From: Clostridium sp. CAG:167
GTDB lineage: Bacteria > Bacillota > Clostridia > Lachnospirales > Lachnospiraceae
Assembly (NCBI GenBank): GCA_000433735.1
Contig: HF998321.1
Coordinates: 1 to 6,675 of the forward strand
Direction of reading: 5' to 3'
DNA length: 6,675 nucleotides
Below the pieces are notes generated by a model, which saw nothing but the letters and a program-made list of their open reading frames with translations, was not told the origin of the DNA and searched no databases. Both the position numbers and the translations under genes were made by a program. Every line of letters begins with the position of its first letter. Position 1 is the first letter of the stretch. Below are positions 1 to 6,124 of this stretch, piece by piece.

Positions 1-63
1 AATTACTTATTTTTGCCAATAAAATTATACACTAAAAAGAATTAAAAATAAATTAAAAAACTT

Positions 64-92
64 TATACATTTTGAATTAAATGTGATATAAT
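64..92 (+). promoter_or_regulatory. Putative extended -10 promoter for the histidine-kinase-like gene
   Basis: A perfect TATAAT lies at 87-92 and is preceded by TGA at 84-86, which makes an extended -10. A weak -35 (TATACA, 64-69, 4 of 6 matches to TTGACA) sits 17 bases upstream. Transcription would begin near position 99. The whole of 1-112 is strongly AT-rich and no other gene is visible in it. Confidence 0.6.
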
Positions 93-120
93 GTAAAAAA
101 CGGAGTGGAAAAATGAAGAA

Positions 121-126
121 AGGAGG
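121..126 (+). promoter_or_regulatory. Ribosome binding site favouring the start at 137
   Basis: AGGAGG is ten bases before the ATG at 137. The earlier in-frame ATG at 113 has only GGAG at 102-105, which would lie almost at the 5' end of the predicted transcript. I therefore prefer 137, but 113 cannot be excluded. Confidence 0.55.
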
Positions 127-136
127 AGACAAAAGC

Positions 137-1336
137 ATGATTTTAAGAAAATTTGGCGTGAAAGTTCTAAGGGAGAGAAACGCATATTGGGAAGCTGTCA
201 ATGTTATGGGTGAGACCTATTGCAAGATAGCATTTATGAACTTGAGGTCAGGCAGCTGTCGTTATATCAAAACAGATCCCCAGGAGTTGGAGCACATTGG
301 CATAAAACAGCACCGGGACGGCTCACTGAATTATGAAGAATGGAAGAAAAAGGTAGCAGCAGATCTGATTCATCCGGATTTTCGTACGCATTTTCTGGAG
401 AGATTTTCTCTGGCCACTCTGAGAGAGTATCTTCAGGGTGATGATGAGAGTATGAAGATGCGTTATCTGCGCTGGGATCTGCAGCAGCGGCGGTATCTGT
501 GGGTAGAGACCGAGTTTCGCAGGCGAAGTGTCCAGTCGGATGAAGTGATCCTGTATGTAAAGGATATCAGCAAGGAGCAATATCTGGAAAAGAGTTACCA
601 GCAGGCGGTTCAGTCCGAGAGGAAACAGAAAGAAATGGCTGTGCAGGTCCGTAACAATATATTAATGCGGATGTCGAAGAATCTTCAGGTGCCGGCAAGG
701 GAGATCGGGGGAGCGACCCAGCAGGCAGGCGCAGCACTTCTCAAAAGGGATGATAAGAAGGTGACCTATTTTCTGAACCAGATTCAGGGACTGGCAGATT
801 ATCTGACAGAAGTAGCTAGGGATATGGAAGATGTAAATATGATTCAGCAGGGAGAACTAAAATTGGAAGAAAAGAATTTTGATGTACAGGAACTGGCACG
901 GGATTGTGATGACTTTTTCAGACAATGCAGTAAAGGAAAACGAATTTCCTACATGTGGGTAGGAAACTTAAACGGGGTTTATTATGGGGACAAGCAGAGG
1001 ATTGAACAGCTTTTGTTTAACCTGATTGAAAATGCGATTAAGTTTAATAAGCCGGGCGGCGGTGTGTATGTGGCGGTGTCCCAGAAAGGCGATGATTTTG
1101 AATTTATCGTGAAAGACAACGGCCCCGGTATAGAGAAAATCGAACAGGCACTGCAGCCATACAGCAAAGAAGGGACTCAGCCATACGATGGTGATGGTAC
1201 CGGTATCGGAATTGGCCTGGCTGTGGCCCAGGGTATTGTAGAAGCAATGGAGGGACATATGGAAGTGAAGAGCAGAAAGGATTATGGCACGGAAGTCCGT
1301 GTTTCCTTTGGCTTGAAAAAAGAATGTGTTGGATAA
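137..1336 (+). CDS. PAS-like / GHKL-ATPase sensor histidine kinase-like protein lacking the usual phosphoacceptor histidine
   Basis: Residues are counted from the ATG at 137 (399 residues). The N-terminal ~145 residues look like a PAS-type sensor domain. A helical linker (about 150-175) follows, then a dimerisation-like region (about 175-240) and a C-terminal GHKL ATPase domain. The ATPase boxes are clear: N box NLIENAIKFN (about 295-304), G1 box DNGPGI (about 327-332) and G2 box GDGTGIGIGLA (about 352-362). In the family's H box, typically MSHEIRTPL, this protein reads MSKNLQVPA (about 179-187), so a lysine replaces the histidine that is normally phosphorylated. No membrane segment or signal peptide is visible, so it should be cytosolic. 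No response regulator lies in the window. It may bind ATP and act in a heterodimer or as a non-phosphorylating scaffold, which is inference. The next gene starts 10 bases after its stop, suggesting one transcript. The alternative start at 113 would add eight residues. Confidence 0.82.
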   Translation: MILRKFGVKVLRERNAYWEAVNVMGETYCKIAFMNLRSGSCRYIKTDPQELEHIGIKQHRDGSLNYEEWKKKVAADLIHPDFRTHFLERFSLATLREYLQGDDESMKMRYLRWDLQQRRYLWVETEFRRRSVQSDEVILYVKDISKEQYLEKSYQQAVQSERKQKEMAVQVRNNILMRMSKNLQVPAREIGGATQQAGAALLKRDDKKVTYFLNQIQGLADYLTEVARDMEDVNMIQQGELKLEEKNFDVQELARDCDDFFRQCSKGKRISYMWVGNLNGVYYGDKQRIEQLLFNLIENAIKFNKPGGGVYVAVSQKGDDFEFIVKDNGPGIEKIEQALQPYSKEGTQPYDGDGTGIGIGLAVAQGIVEAMEGHMEVKSRKDYGTEVRVSFGLKKECVG

Positions 1337-1346
1337 GAGAGTGAAG

Positions 1347-2336
1347 ATGGAAAAAGCAGTAGCGGTTATCTTGATCTTATGCTTATGTCTTATGCCTGTA
1401 CAGATCCAGGCGAAGAGTGTCACCAGCGGAACGGATGACAACGGAAATAAGTGGACTTACAATACCAGTACCAAAACGATTGTTTTCACAGGGGACAAAG
1501 CTATTTCAGATTTTACCCTAAATGGACATGACAGAGAACCATCCTGGTACAGGTGGAGCAACAAAACGGAACATATAGTGATTGAAGAAGGGATAACAGG
1601 TATAGGAAGGAATGCATTTGCAGATTTTGTCAATGCTAAAACTGTAGTATTACCAGACAGTGTAAAGGTTATTGGAGAAGATGCTTTTGAAAATAACCAA
1701 TCTTTGCGGACGATTAAAATTCCTAACGGTGTTGTTAAGATAGGAAATGGTGCGTTTGTAGGTTGCGAGAAATTAGAAGAAATTCAGATGCCGGCGCAGA
1801 TCAAGAAAATAGGGAGACTAGAGGGATGTAAGAAAATAAAGAGTATCTGCTTCCCTGACACAGTAAACTATTTGGAGGAAGGAATATTATGGGGGTGTGA
1901 AGCATTAACAAATGTTAAGCTACCTTGTGATTTAAAAGAAATTAAACCCCATGATTTTTCCGATTGTCGCAGATTAAAGAGAATTATTTTGCCCAAACGA
2001 GTTAAATCGGTTTCAATGTCGGCGTTTGCAGGAACTGGACTTAAGAAAATTTCTCTTCCGTCCAAAGTACATACAATAAAGAGAGGAACCTCGGGGAGAA
2101 AAGTCTTTTCATATGAAAAAGGATTGACTTATCCCACCAAAAATCTGCGAGTGATTGAGATTCATTCTAAAAAAGTAAAGAGTATACAGAAAAATTCTTT
2201 TTCGGGTTTGTCGTCAAAGGTTGTAATTAAGGTGCCGAAGAGCAAGAAAAAGAAGTATACAAAAATGCTGCGAAAAAGCGGCTTGAGTAAGAAGGTAAAG
2301 ATTTGTAGTAATGACGAAGGAAAGACACCTTGGTAA
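1347..2336 (+). CDS. Secreted BspA-type leucine-rich-repeat (LRR_5) protein
   Basis: The protein has 329 residues from the ATG at 1347. It begins with a signal peptide: Lys3, a hydrophobic core (about residues 4-16) and a probable cleavage after VQIQA (residue 22). A short N-terminal domain with a WTYN...TIVFTG pattern follows, as is common before LRR_5 arrays. About nine repeats of roughly 23 residues run from about residue 77 to the C-terminus, each of the form I.(I/L)P..V..IG..AF.GC..L. The fourth repeat is about two residues short (KKIGRLEGCKK). The end is very basic (VPKSKKKKY). No LPXTG sorting signal, choline-binding repeat or transmembrane anchor is present, so the protein is probably released or loosely held at the surface. 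BspA-like repeats in other bacteria mediate adhesion; the ligand here is unknown. A GTG at 1326 would extend the ORF into the upstream gene, but the signal peptide fits the ATG at 1347 better. It is likely co-transcribed with the kinase-like gene. Confidence 0.85.
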   Translation: MEKAVAVILILCLCLMPVQIQAKSVTSGTDDNGNKWTYNTSTKTIVFTGDKAISDFTLNGHDREPSWYRWSNKTEHIVIEEGITGIGRNAFADFVNAKTVVLPDSVKVIGEDAFENNQSLRTIKIPNGVVKIGNGAFVGCEKLEEIQMPAQIKKIGRLEGCKKIKSICFPDTVNYLEEGILWGCEALTNVKLPCDLKEIKPHDFSDCRRLKRIILPKRVKSVSMSAFAGTGLKKISLPSKVHTIKRGTSGRKVFSYEKGLTYPTKNLRVIEIHSKKVKSIQKNSFSGLSSKVVIKVPKSKKKKYTKMLRKSGLSKKVKICSNDEGKTPW

Positions 2337-2401
2337 GGATTGGATAAGTCAGAATAAATCATTGAAAATCTATAGGAAGGATGCTAAAATATCGTTAGAT
2401 T

Positions 2402-2430
2402 TTGATAAATAAGGAACAAAAGAATGTATT
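2402..2430 (+). promoter_or_regulatory. Possible promoter for the DUF3990 gene pair
   Basis: TTGATA (2402-2407, 5 of 6 to consensus) is followed after 17 bases by TGTATT (2425-2430, 4 of 6). Other -10-like words (TATATT at 2443-2448, TATAAA at 2450-2455) lie further down without a good -35, so the exact site is uncertain. The 141-base gap 2337-2477 is AT-rich and shows no convincing terminator after the LRR gene, so read-through is also possible. A strong AGGAGGG ribosome binding site lies at 2467-2473. Confidence 0.35.
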
Positions 2431-2477
2431 AGAATCGTAAGATATATTGTATAAAAATCAAGGTATAGGAGGGACAA

Positions 2478-2939
2478 ATGGAAAATAGTATTGTGTATCA
2501 TGGAAGCAATGTAGAAGTGTCTATTCCGCGTATCCTCCAGAATGGTTTCTACAAAGATTTCGGATATGGTTTTTATTGCACTAGTTATGAAAAACAGGCA
2601 AAGCGCTGGGCAATGACAAAAAAAGGTGCGTCTGTAATGAATAGATATGAATATATGCCACGGCAGGATTTGAAAATATTAAAATTTGATGAAATGACAG
2701 ACGAGTGGCTTGATTTTGTGGCAGATTGCAGGCGGGGAATTGAGCACGATTATGATATCGTTGAAGGACCTATGGCAGATGATCAAATTTGGAATTTTGT
2801 GGAAGGATTTGTTGATGGCAGGGTTCCCAGAGATGCGTTTTGGGGACTTGTAAGGTTTAATTACCCGACTCATCAAATGGCATTCTGTACAGAAGCAGCA
2901 CTAAAAACACTGACTTTCAAAGGAAGCGAGAAAATATGA
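2478..2939 (+). CDS. DUF3990-like protein, putative ADP-ribosyltransferase-fold toxin
   Basis: The protein has 153 residues and no signal peptide or membrane segment, so it is cytosolic. It matches my recollection of the DUF3990 family: VYHGS near the N-terminus (His8), DFGYGFYCT (27-35, Tyr33) followed by a helix with KQAKRWA (39-45), a central YDIVEGPMADD (92-102), and THQMAFCTEAAL (131-142, Gln133, Glu139) near the C-terminus. The spacing of His, Tyr and a late Gln/Glu resembles the three motifs of H-Y-E class ADP-ribosyltransferases, and I believe this family belongs to that superfamily. NAD-dependent modification of a target is inferred, not shown. In Firmicutes genomes such genes are often small, mobile and paired with a small partner gene. 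Here the stop overlaps the start of the next gene by four bases (ATGA), which points to translational coupling. AGGAGGG sits four bases before the start codon. The base composition is more AT-rich than that of the pdx genes. Confidence 0.75.
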   Translation: MENSIVYHGSNVEVSIPRILQNGFYKDFGYGFYCTSYEKQAKRWAMTKKGASVMNRYEYMPRQDLKILKFDEMTDEWLDFVADCRRGIEHDYDIVEGPMADDQIWNFVEGFVDGRVPRDAFWGLVRFNYPTHQMAFCTEAALKTLTFKGSEKI

Positions 2940-3406
2940 AAAATAAGTATTTCCCGGACGAAGATATAACAGAAGACGATCTTTATTTCGTATGTTATAT
3001 GATAGAGCGTGTAGCAAGGCATATTAAGCAGAAAAATAAGTATGTTGTCAATACAATTGGCCGTGATGGTTTTTACCATCTGCTTAGTTGTGCCAGTGCA
3101 TTGCATTGTGAAAATCCATTAAAAGTGGAACACGATTGGATAGAGGATTATTCTTTAAAAGATGGAAATTACGACATAACGGCGGTTGATAGAGAATTGG
3201 CGGAGATTATTCCATCGCCTCTTGATATGGGGGCTGTGTACCAGCGTTTGATCCGAGATACCATGGATTCCAAGGAAGATTATGTGGATGGAATTATGAG
3301 GGTGTATAACGATGAAATCTGTGATGTGATTGACAATTATAATTGCAGTGCATTTTATGAACCGTCTTATGTGATTGCGAGAGCTTATCAGAATGGCGGA
3401 TTTTAG
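2936..3406 (+). CDS. Conserved-looking hypothetical protein coupled to the DUF3990 gene; putative antitoxin or partner
   Basis: I do not recognise a named family with certainty. The 156-residue product is acidic, soluble and predicted mostly helical, with no signal peptide or membrane segment. Its N-terminal half (about residues 13-72, starting DDLYFVCYMIERVARHI and including an ALHCENP turn at 55-61) recalls the helical pattern of DUF3791 proteins, which I associate with DUF3990 genes, but it is longer and the resemblance is weak. The C-terminal half (about 95-156) contains MGAVYQRLI, EDYVDGIMRVYND and a tail NYNCSAFYEPSYVIARAY. Such dense aromatic and charged blocks suggest a conserved fold. 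Its ATG lies inside the stop of the preceding gene (ATGA, four-base overlap), so the two proteins are probably made in a fixed ratio. An immunity or antitoxin role is inferred only from this arrangement; a second enzyme subunit or substrate is equally possible. A hairpin terminator begins 17 bases after the stop. Confidence 0.7.
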   Translation: MKNKYFPDEDITEDDLYFVCYMIERVARHIKQKNKYVVNTIGRDGFYHLLSCASALHCENPLKVEHDWIEDYSLKDGNYDITAVDRELAEIIPSPLDMGAVYQRLIRDTMDSKEDYVDGIMRVYNDEICDVIDNYNCSAFYEPSYVIARAYQNGGF

Positions 3407-3422
3407 CCCGGATAAAAATCAA

Positions 3423-3460
3423 AAAGAGCAGAGCACCAAAGTCTGGTGTCTCTGCTCTTT
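3423..3460. terminator. Bidirectional hairpin terminator between convergent genes
   Basis: A 16-base-pair stem (3423-3438 with 3444-3460) has a five-base loop (AAGTC) and one bulged T at 3449. Read on the minus strand, it is followed by TTTTTGATTTTT, a good U-tract, so it should end the trpS transcript, whose stop codon is 16 bases away. On the plus strand the trailing sequence is less T-rich (GCAATTTCATTT), so termination of the DUF3990 operon is probable but weaker. Confidence 0.88.
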
Positions 3461-3475
3461 GCAATTTCATTTCCA

Positions 3476-4519
3476 TTATTCAAAATAGTCAATCTGCATA
3501 GCGTGTTTTACTTCAGCCAATGTCTGAGCGGCTACTTCCTTGGCACGGATGCTTCCCTGATGCAGAATTTCCATGATCGCCGGAATATCTTTTTCCAGTT
3601 CTTTTCTTCTTGCCTGGATCGGGGAAAGGTTTTCCATCAATACACTGTAAAGGAATTTCTTTACTTTCACATCTCCCAGACCGCCGCGGGTGTAGTGGTC
3701 TTTTAATTCCTGAAGATTCTGATATTCAGGAAGGTATTCTGCAAAATAGTCATCATTGCAGAAGGCATCCAGATAGATGAATACGCAGTTGCCGTCCAGT
3801 TTGCCCGGATCCTCAATGCGGATATGGTCCGGATCTGTGTACATACTCATGACTTTCTTGCGGATCACTTCCGGTTCATCTGCCAGGTAAATACAGTTGC
3901 CCAGAGATTTACTCATCTTGGCCTTGCCATCTGTACCCGGGAGACGCATACATGCCTGATTCTCAGGCAGCAGGGCTTTTGGCTCCACCAGAACTTCATC
4001 ATAAGTGCCGTTAAAACTGCGGACAATCTCTCTGGCCTGTTCGATCATAGGAAGCTGATCTTCGCCCACCGGTACGATGTTCGCTTTAAAAGCAGTAATA
4101 TCGGCAGCCTGGCTGATCGGATATGTAAAGAAACCTACCGGGATGCTGGACTTGAAGCCGCGCATCTGAATCTCACTTTTTACCGTAGGGTTACGCTGCA
4201 AGCGGGAAACGGTTACCAGGTTGCTGTAGTAAAAAGTCAGTTCAGTCAGTTCAGATACATAAGACTGAACGAAAAGATTTGACTTTTCCGGATCCAGTCC
4301 ACAGGAAATGTAATCCAGTGCTACTTCTGAAATGTTGCTGCGGACTTTCTCAGGATTGTCAGCGTTGTCTGTTAGTGCCTGGGCATCTGCGATCATAATG
4401 TAAATTTTATCGAATTCACCGGAATTTTGTAATTCCACTCTTCGTTTCAAAGATCCTACATAATGTCCTACATGCAATCTTCCCGTAGGACGATCCCCTG
4501 TTAAAATTATCTTATCCAT
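3476..4519 (-). CDS. trpS: Tryptophanyl-tRNA synthetase (TrpRS)
   Basis: This class I aminoacyl-tRNA synthetase activates tryptophan with ATP and charges tRNA-Trp in the cytoplasm. The 347-residue length is normal for bacterial TrpRS. The N-terminus reads ILTGDRPTGRLHVGHYVGS (5-23), where HVGH (16-19) is the HIGH-type ATP motif. KMSKS is at 201-205, preceded by LPGTDGKA. VPVGEDQLPMIEQARE (149-164) is the conserved tryptophan-site segment, with Asp154 in the position expected to contact the indole nitrogen. The GDRPTG...HVGH version resembles the streptococcal and clostridial type rather than the SGIQPTG...HLGN type of E. coli and Bacillus subtilis. The start is supported by GGAGG (4524-4528) just upstream. 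It has its own strong promoter and is the last gene in the pdxS-pdxT-trpS direction. The leader is too short for a T-box riboswitch, a common control of trpS in Firmicutes. No damage is visible. Confidence 0.97.
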   Translation of the reverse strand: MDKIILTGDRPTGRLHVGHYVGSLKRRVELQNSGEFDKIYIMIADAQALTDNADNPEKVRSNISEVALDYISCGLDPEKSNLFVQSYVSELTELTFYYSNLVTVSRLQRNPTVKSEIQMRGFKSSIPVGFFTYPISQAADITAFKANIVPVGEDQLPMIEQAREIVRSFNGTYDEVLVEPKALLPENQACMRLPGTDGKAKMSKSLGNCIYLADEPEVIRKKVMSMYTDPDHIRIEDPGKLDGNCVFIYLDAFCNDDYFAEYLPEYQNLQELKDHYTRGGLGDVKVKKFLYSVLMENLSPIQARRKELEKDIPAIMEILHQGSIRAKEVAAQTLAEVKHAMQIDYFE

Positions 4520-4532
4520 ATTTCCTCCAATT

Positions 4533-4546
4533 GGGGTCTTGACCCC
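4533..4546 (-). promoter_or_regulatory. Short GC-rich hairpin in the trpS leader
   Basis: GGGGT and ACCCC pair around a four-base loop (minus-strand reading GGGGTCAAGACCCC). The hairpin lies just upstream of the trpS ribosome binding site and about 13 bases after the predicted transcript start. It may stabilise the 5' end of the mRNA or be an operator; there is no U-tract that would make it a terminator. Confidence 0.5.
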
Positions 4547-4565
4547 TTTCTAATATATAAAATAC

Positions 4566-4594
4566 ATTTTACGAGGAAATGCAAGGGGTGTCAA
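4566..4594 (-). promoter_or_regulatory. Near-consensus promoter of trpS
   Basis: On the minus strand a perfect TTGACA (-35, 4589-4594) is followed by a 17-base spacer and TAAAAT (-10, 4566-4571, 5 of 6). The predicted start of transcription is near 4559, giving a leader of about 40 bases. No terminator was found between pdxT and this promoter, so trpS may also receive read-through from pdxST. Confidence 0.8.
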
Positions 4595-4634
4595 GGTTTC
4601 CGGGATAAATGTTTGCCGAAAATTTTGCCGTAGG

Positions 4635-5201
4635 TTACCCTTCGCACAACTGCAAAAATGTTTCATGGATCCTTGTATCCGGAGAAAGTTCCGGGTGAAA
4701 GGACAGACCGATCTGGTTTTTATATCTGACTGCCACCGGGTGGTCGTCTACGGAAGCCAGCACATCCACCTGGGGAGAGGTCTCGGCAATATAAGGCGCA
4801 CGGATAAAGACCATAGGGAACTGACCGTAACCTTTCATAGGATAAGCCCCGGCAAAACTGCCAAGCTGCCGTCCGTACGCATTTCGACGCACGGTAACAG
4901 GCAGTGTACCCAGATGTTTCTCGCTGCTTCCCTCAATGGACTGGGCCAGCAGGATCAGTCCGGCGCAGGTGGCAAGGACAGGCAGGCCGGAGAGGATTTT
5001 TTCCTGAACCGGTGTAAAAAGATCCAGTTTGTGGAGAAGTTGTCCCTGGACGGTACTTTCCCCGCCGGGCAGAACGATGCCGGCAAGGTCTTTCAGATCT
5101 TTTTTCTGGCGGATCTCAACACATTCCGCACCCAGACTTTCCAGTATTTTTTTATGCTCGATAAAGGCACCCTGGAGGGCCAGTATTCCTACTTTTGCCA
5201 T
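4635..5201 (-). CDS. pdxT: Pyridoxal 5'-phosphate synthase glutaminase subunit PdxT
   Basis: PdxT hydrolyses glutamine and passes the ammonia to PdxS, which uses it to build PLP in the deoxyxylulose-independent pathway. The 188 residues match the usual family length. It is a class I glutamine amidotransferase-like fold: ILALQGAFIEH at the N-terminus, the glutamine-site loop LPGGEST (44-50), the nucleophile Cys79 in ATCAGLILLA (77-86), the RRNAYGRQLGSF segment (105-116), and the His169/Glu171 part of the triad in SFHPELS (167-173). All key residues are intact. It begins five bases after the pdxS stop codon, and its likely ribosome binding site (GGGGG at 5213-5217, minus-strand reading) lies within the end of pdxS. 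The two subunits form the PLP synthase complex, classically 12 PdxS with 12 PdxT. Confidence 0.97.
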   Translation of the reverse strand: MAKVGILALQGAFIEHKKILESLGAECVEIRQKKDLKDLAGIVLPGGESTVQGQLLHKLDLFTPVQEKILSGLPVLATCAGLILLAQSIEGSSEKHLGTLPVTVRRNAYGRQLGSFAGAYPMKGYGQFPMVFIRAPYIAETSPQVDVLASVDDHPVAVRYKNQIGLSFHPELSPDTRIHETFLQLCEG

Positions 5202-5206
5202 ATGGA

Positions 5207-6106
5207 TCAGATCCCCCGTTCTTCCATGATCAGTTTGATTTCGGATTCATTGATACCTACCATAGCCTCCCCCAGATCTTTGGAAAGGTCTGCGATGAGA
5301 GACGCATCGGTATAGTTGGTTACTGCCTGTACAATGGCAGAAGCCCGCTTCTCCGGATTGCCGGATTTGAAAATGCCGGATCCGACGAAGACGCCTTCCG
5401 CACCTAACTGCATCATCAGGGCGGCATCGGCTGGTGTAGCGACAACGCCGGCAGCAAAGGTGACCACGGCAGCAAAGTTGACCACCGGAAGACGGCCTTC
5501 TTTGTAGACAGAAAGAACCAGTTCATAAGGAACCTGAAGTTCTTTTGCTTTTTCAAATAATTCATCTTCCCGGAGAGAGGTGATCTCCCGGATCTGGGCG
5601 TTCATTTTGCGCATATGGCGGACAGCCTGGACAACATCACCGGTTCCCGGCTCCCCTTTGGTACGGATCATAGAGGCACCTTCCTGGATGCGCCGCAGTG
5701 CTTCTCCCAGGTCTCTGGCACCGCAGACAAACGGTACACGGAACTGCTTTTTGTCGATGTGGTACACATCATCGGCCGGAGAGAGGACTTCGGATTCGTC
5801 AATGTAGTCAATTTCAATAGCTTCCAGAATCTGTGCCTCTACAAAATGTCCGATACGGCATTTTGCCATAACCGGGATGCTGACAGCCTCCTGGATTCCC
5901 TGGATCATCTTGGGATCGCTCATGCGGGACACGCCGCCGGCTGCACGGATATCCGCCGGGATCCGCTCCAGTGCCATAACGGCGCAGGCACCGGCTGCTT
6001 CAGCGATGCGTGCCTGTTCCGGTGTGGTTACATCCATAATGACACCGCCCTTCAGCATCTGTGCCAGTCCTTTATTTAATTCATATTGTGATTGTATTTC
6101 GCTCAT
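5207..6106 (-). CDS. pdxS: Pyridoxal 5'-phosphate synthase lyase subunit PdxS, with a six-residue tandem duplication
   Basis: PdxS is the TIM-barrel subunit that condenses ribose 5-phosphate, glyceraldehyde 3-phosphate and ammonia from PdxT into PLP. The start chosen gives 299 residues beginning MSEIQSQYELNKGL; it has AGGAGG nine bases upstream (6116-6121) and matches the family's N-terminus. An in-frame ATG 29 codons earlier (6193) would add a non-homologous stretch overlapping the promoter and is rejected. Conserved residues seen: Asp25 (GGVIMDV), Lys82 (VMAKCRIGH, Schiff base), Lys150 and Gly154 (RTKGEPGTG), Arg166 (VRHMRK) and the GVFVGSGIFKS loop (238-248). One segment is unusual: where B. 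subtilis PdxS has VVNFAAGGVATP, this protein has VVNFAAVVTFAAGVVATP (208-225), a six-residue insertion by tandem duplication plus Gly-to-Val at residue 221. By alignment Val221 replaces Gly214 of B. subtilis, which I recall as a ribose-5-phosphate phosphate-binding residue. Activity could be altered; sequencing error is also possible. Confidence 0.95.
   Translation of the reverse strand: MSEIQSQYELNKGLAQMLKGGVIMDVTTPEQARIAEAAGACAVMALERIPADIRAAGGVSRMSDPKMIQGIQEAVSIPVMAKCRIGHFVEAQILEAIEIDYIDESEVLSPADDVYHIDKKQFRVPFVCGARDLGEALRRIQEGASMIRTKGEPGTGDVVQAVRHMRKMNAQIREITSLREDELFEKAKELQVPYELVLSVYKEGRLPVVNFAAVVTFAAGVVATPADAALMMQLGAEGVFVGSGIFKSGNPEKRASAIVQAVTNYTDASLIADLSKDLGEAMVGINESEIKLIMEERGI
5449..5484 (-). 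repeat. 18-base tandem duplication inside pdxS
   Basis: Two adjacent 18-base units, 5449-5466 and 5467-5484, are identical except for one base (G at 5460 versus T at 5478 on the plus strand). On the coding strand they encode VVNFAA and then VVTFAA, so the reading frame is kept. The mismatch changes Asn to Thr in the second copy. Confidence 0.93.
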
Positions 6107-6115
6107 TTGTGATTG

Positions 6116-6121
6116 CCTCCT
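6116..6121 (-). promoter_or_regulatory. Ribosome binding site that sets the pdxS start
   Basis: The minus-strand reading is AGGAGG, nine bases before the ATG at 6106-6104. No comparable site precedes the upstream in-frame ATG at 6193. Confidence 0.85.
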
Positions 6122-6124
6122 TGC

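Noticed and set aside
968..1441. 157-codon ORF on the minus strand opposite the kinase-like gene
   Set aside because: It is antisense to conserved ATPase motifs, has no ribosome binding site that I can see, and its product looks like a shadow translation.
2365..2403. Inverted repeat AAAATCTA / TAGATTTT after the LRR gene as a terminator
   Set aside because: The stem is only eight A/T-rich pairs with a 23-base loop and no proper U-tract; it would not be a stable terminator.
4612..4630. Direct repeat TTTGCCG near the end of pdxT
   Set aside because: Two seven-base copies five bases apart in an AT-rich spot are easily due to chance, and they form no hairpin.
4520..4634. T-box riboswitch upstream of trpS
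   Set aside because: Only 115 bases separate trpS and pdxT, the predicted leader is about 40 bases, and no T-box core or antiterminator/terminator pair is visible.
4665..5315. 216-codon ORF on the plus strand opposite pdxT
   Set aside because: It is antisense to intact pdxT and the end of pdxS and has no recognisable protein features.
5615..6079. 154-codon ORF on the plus strand opposite pdxS
   Set aside because: It is a shadow of the highly conserved pdxS reading frame; nothing supports it as a gene.
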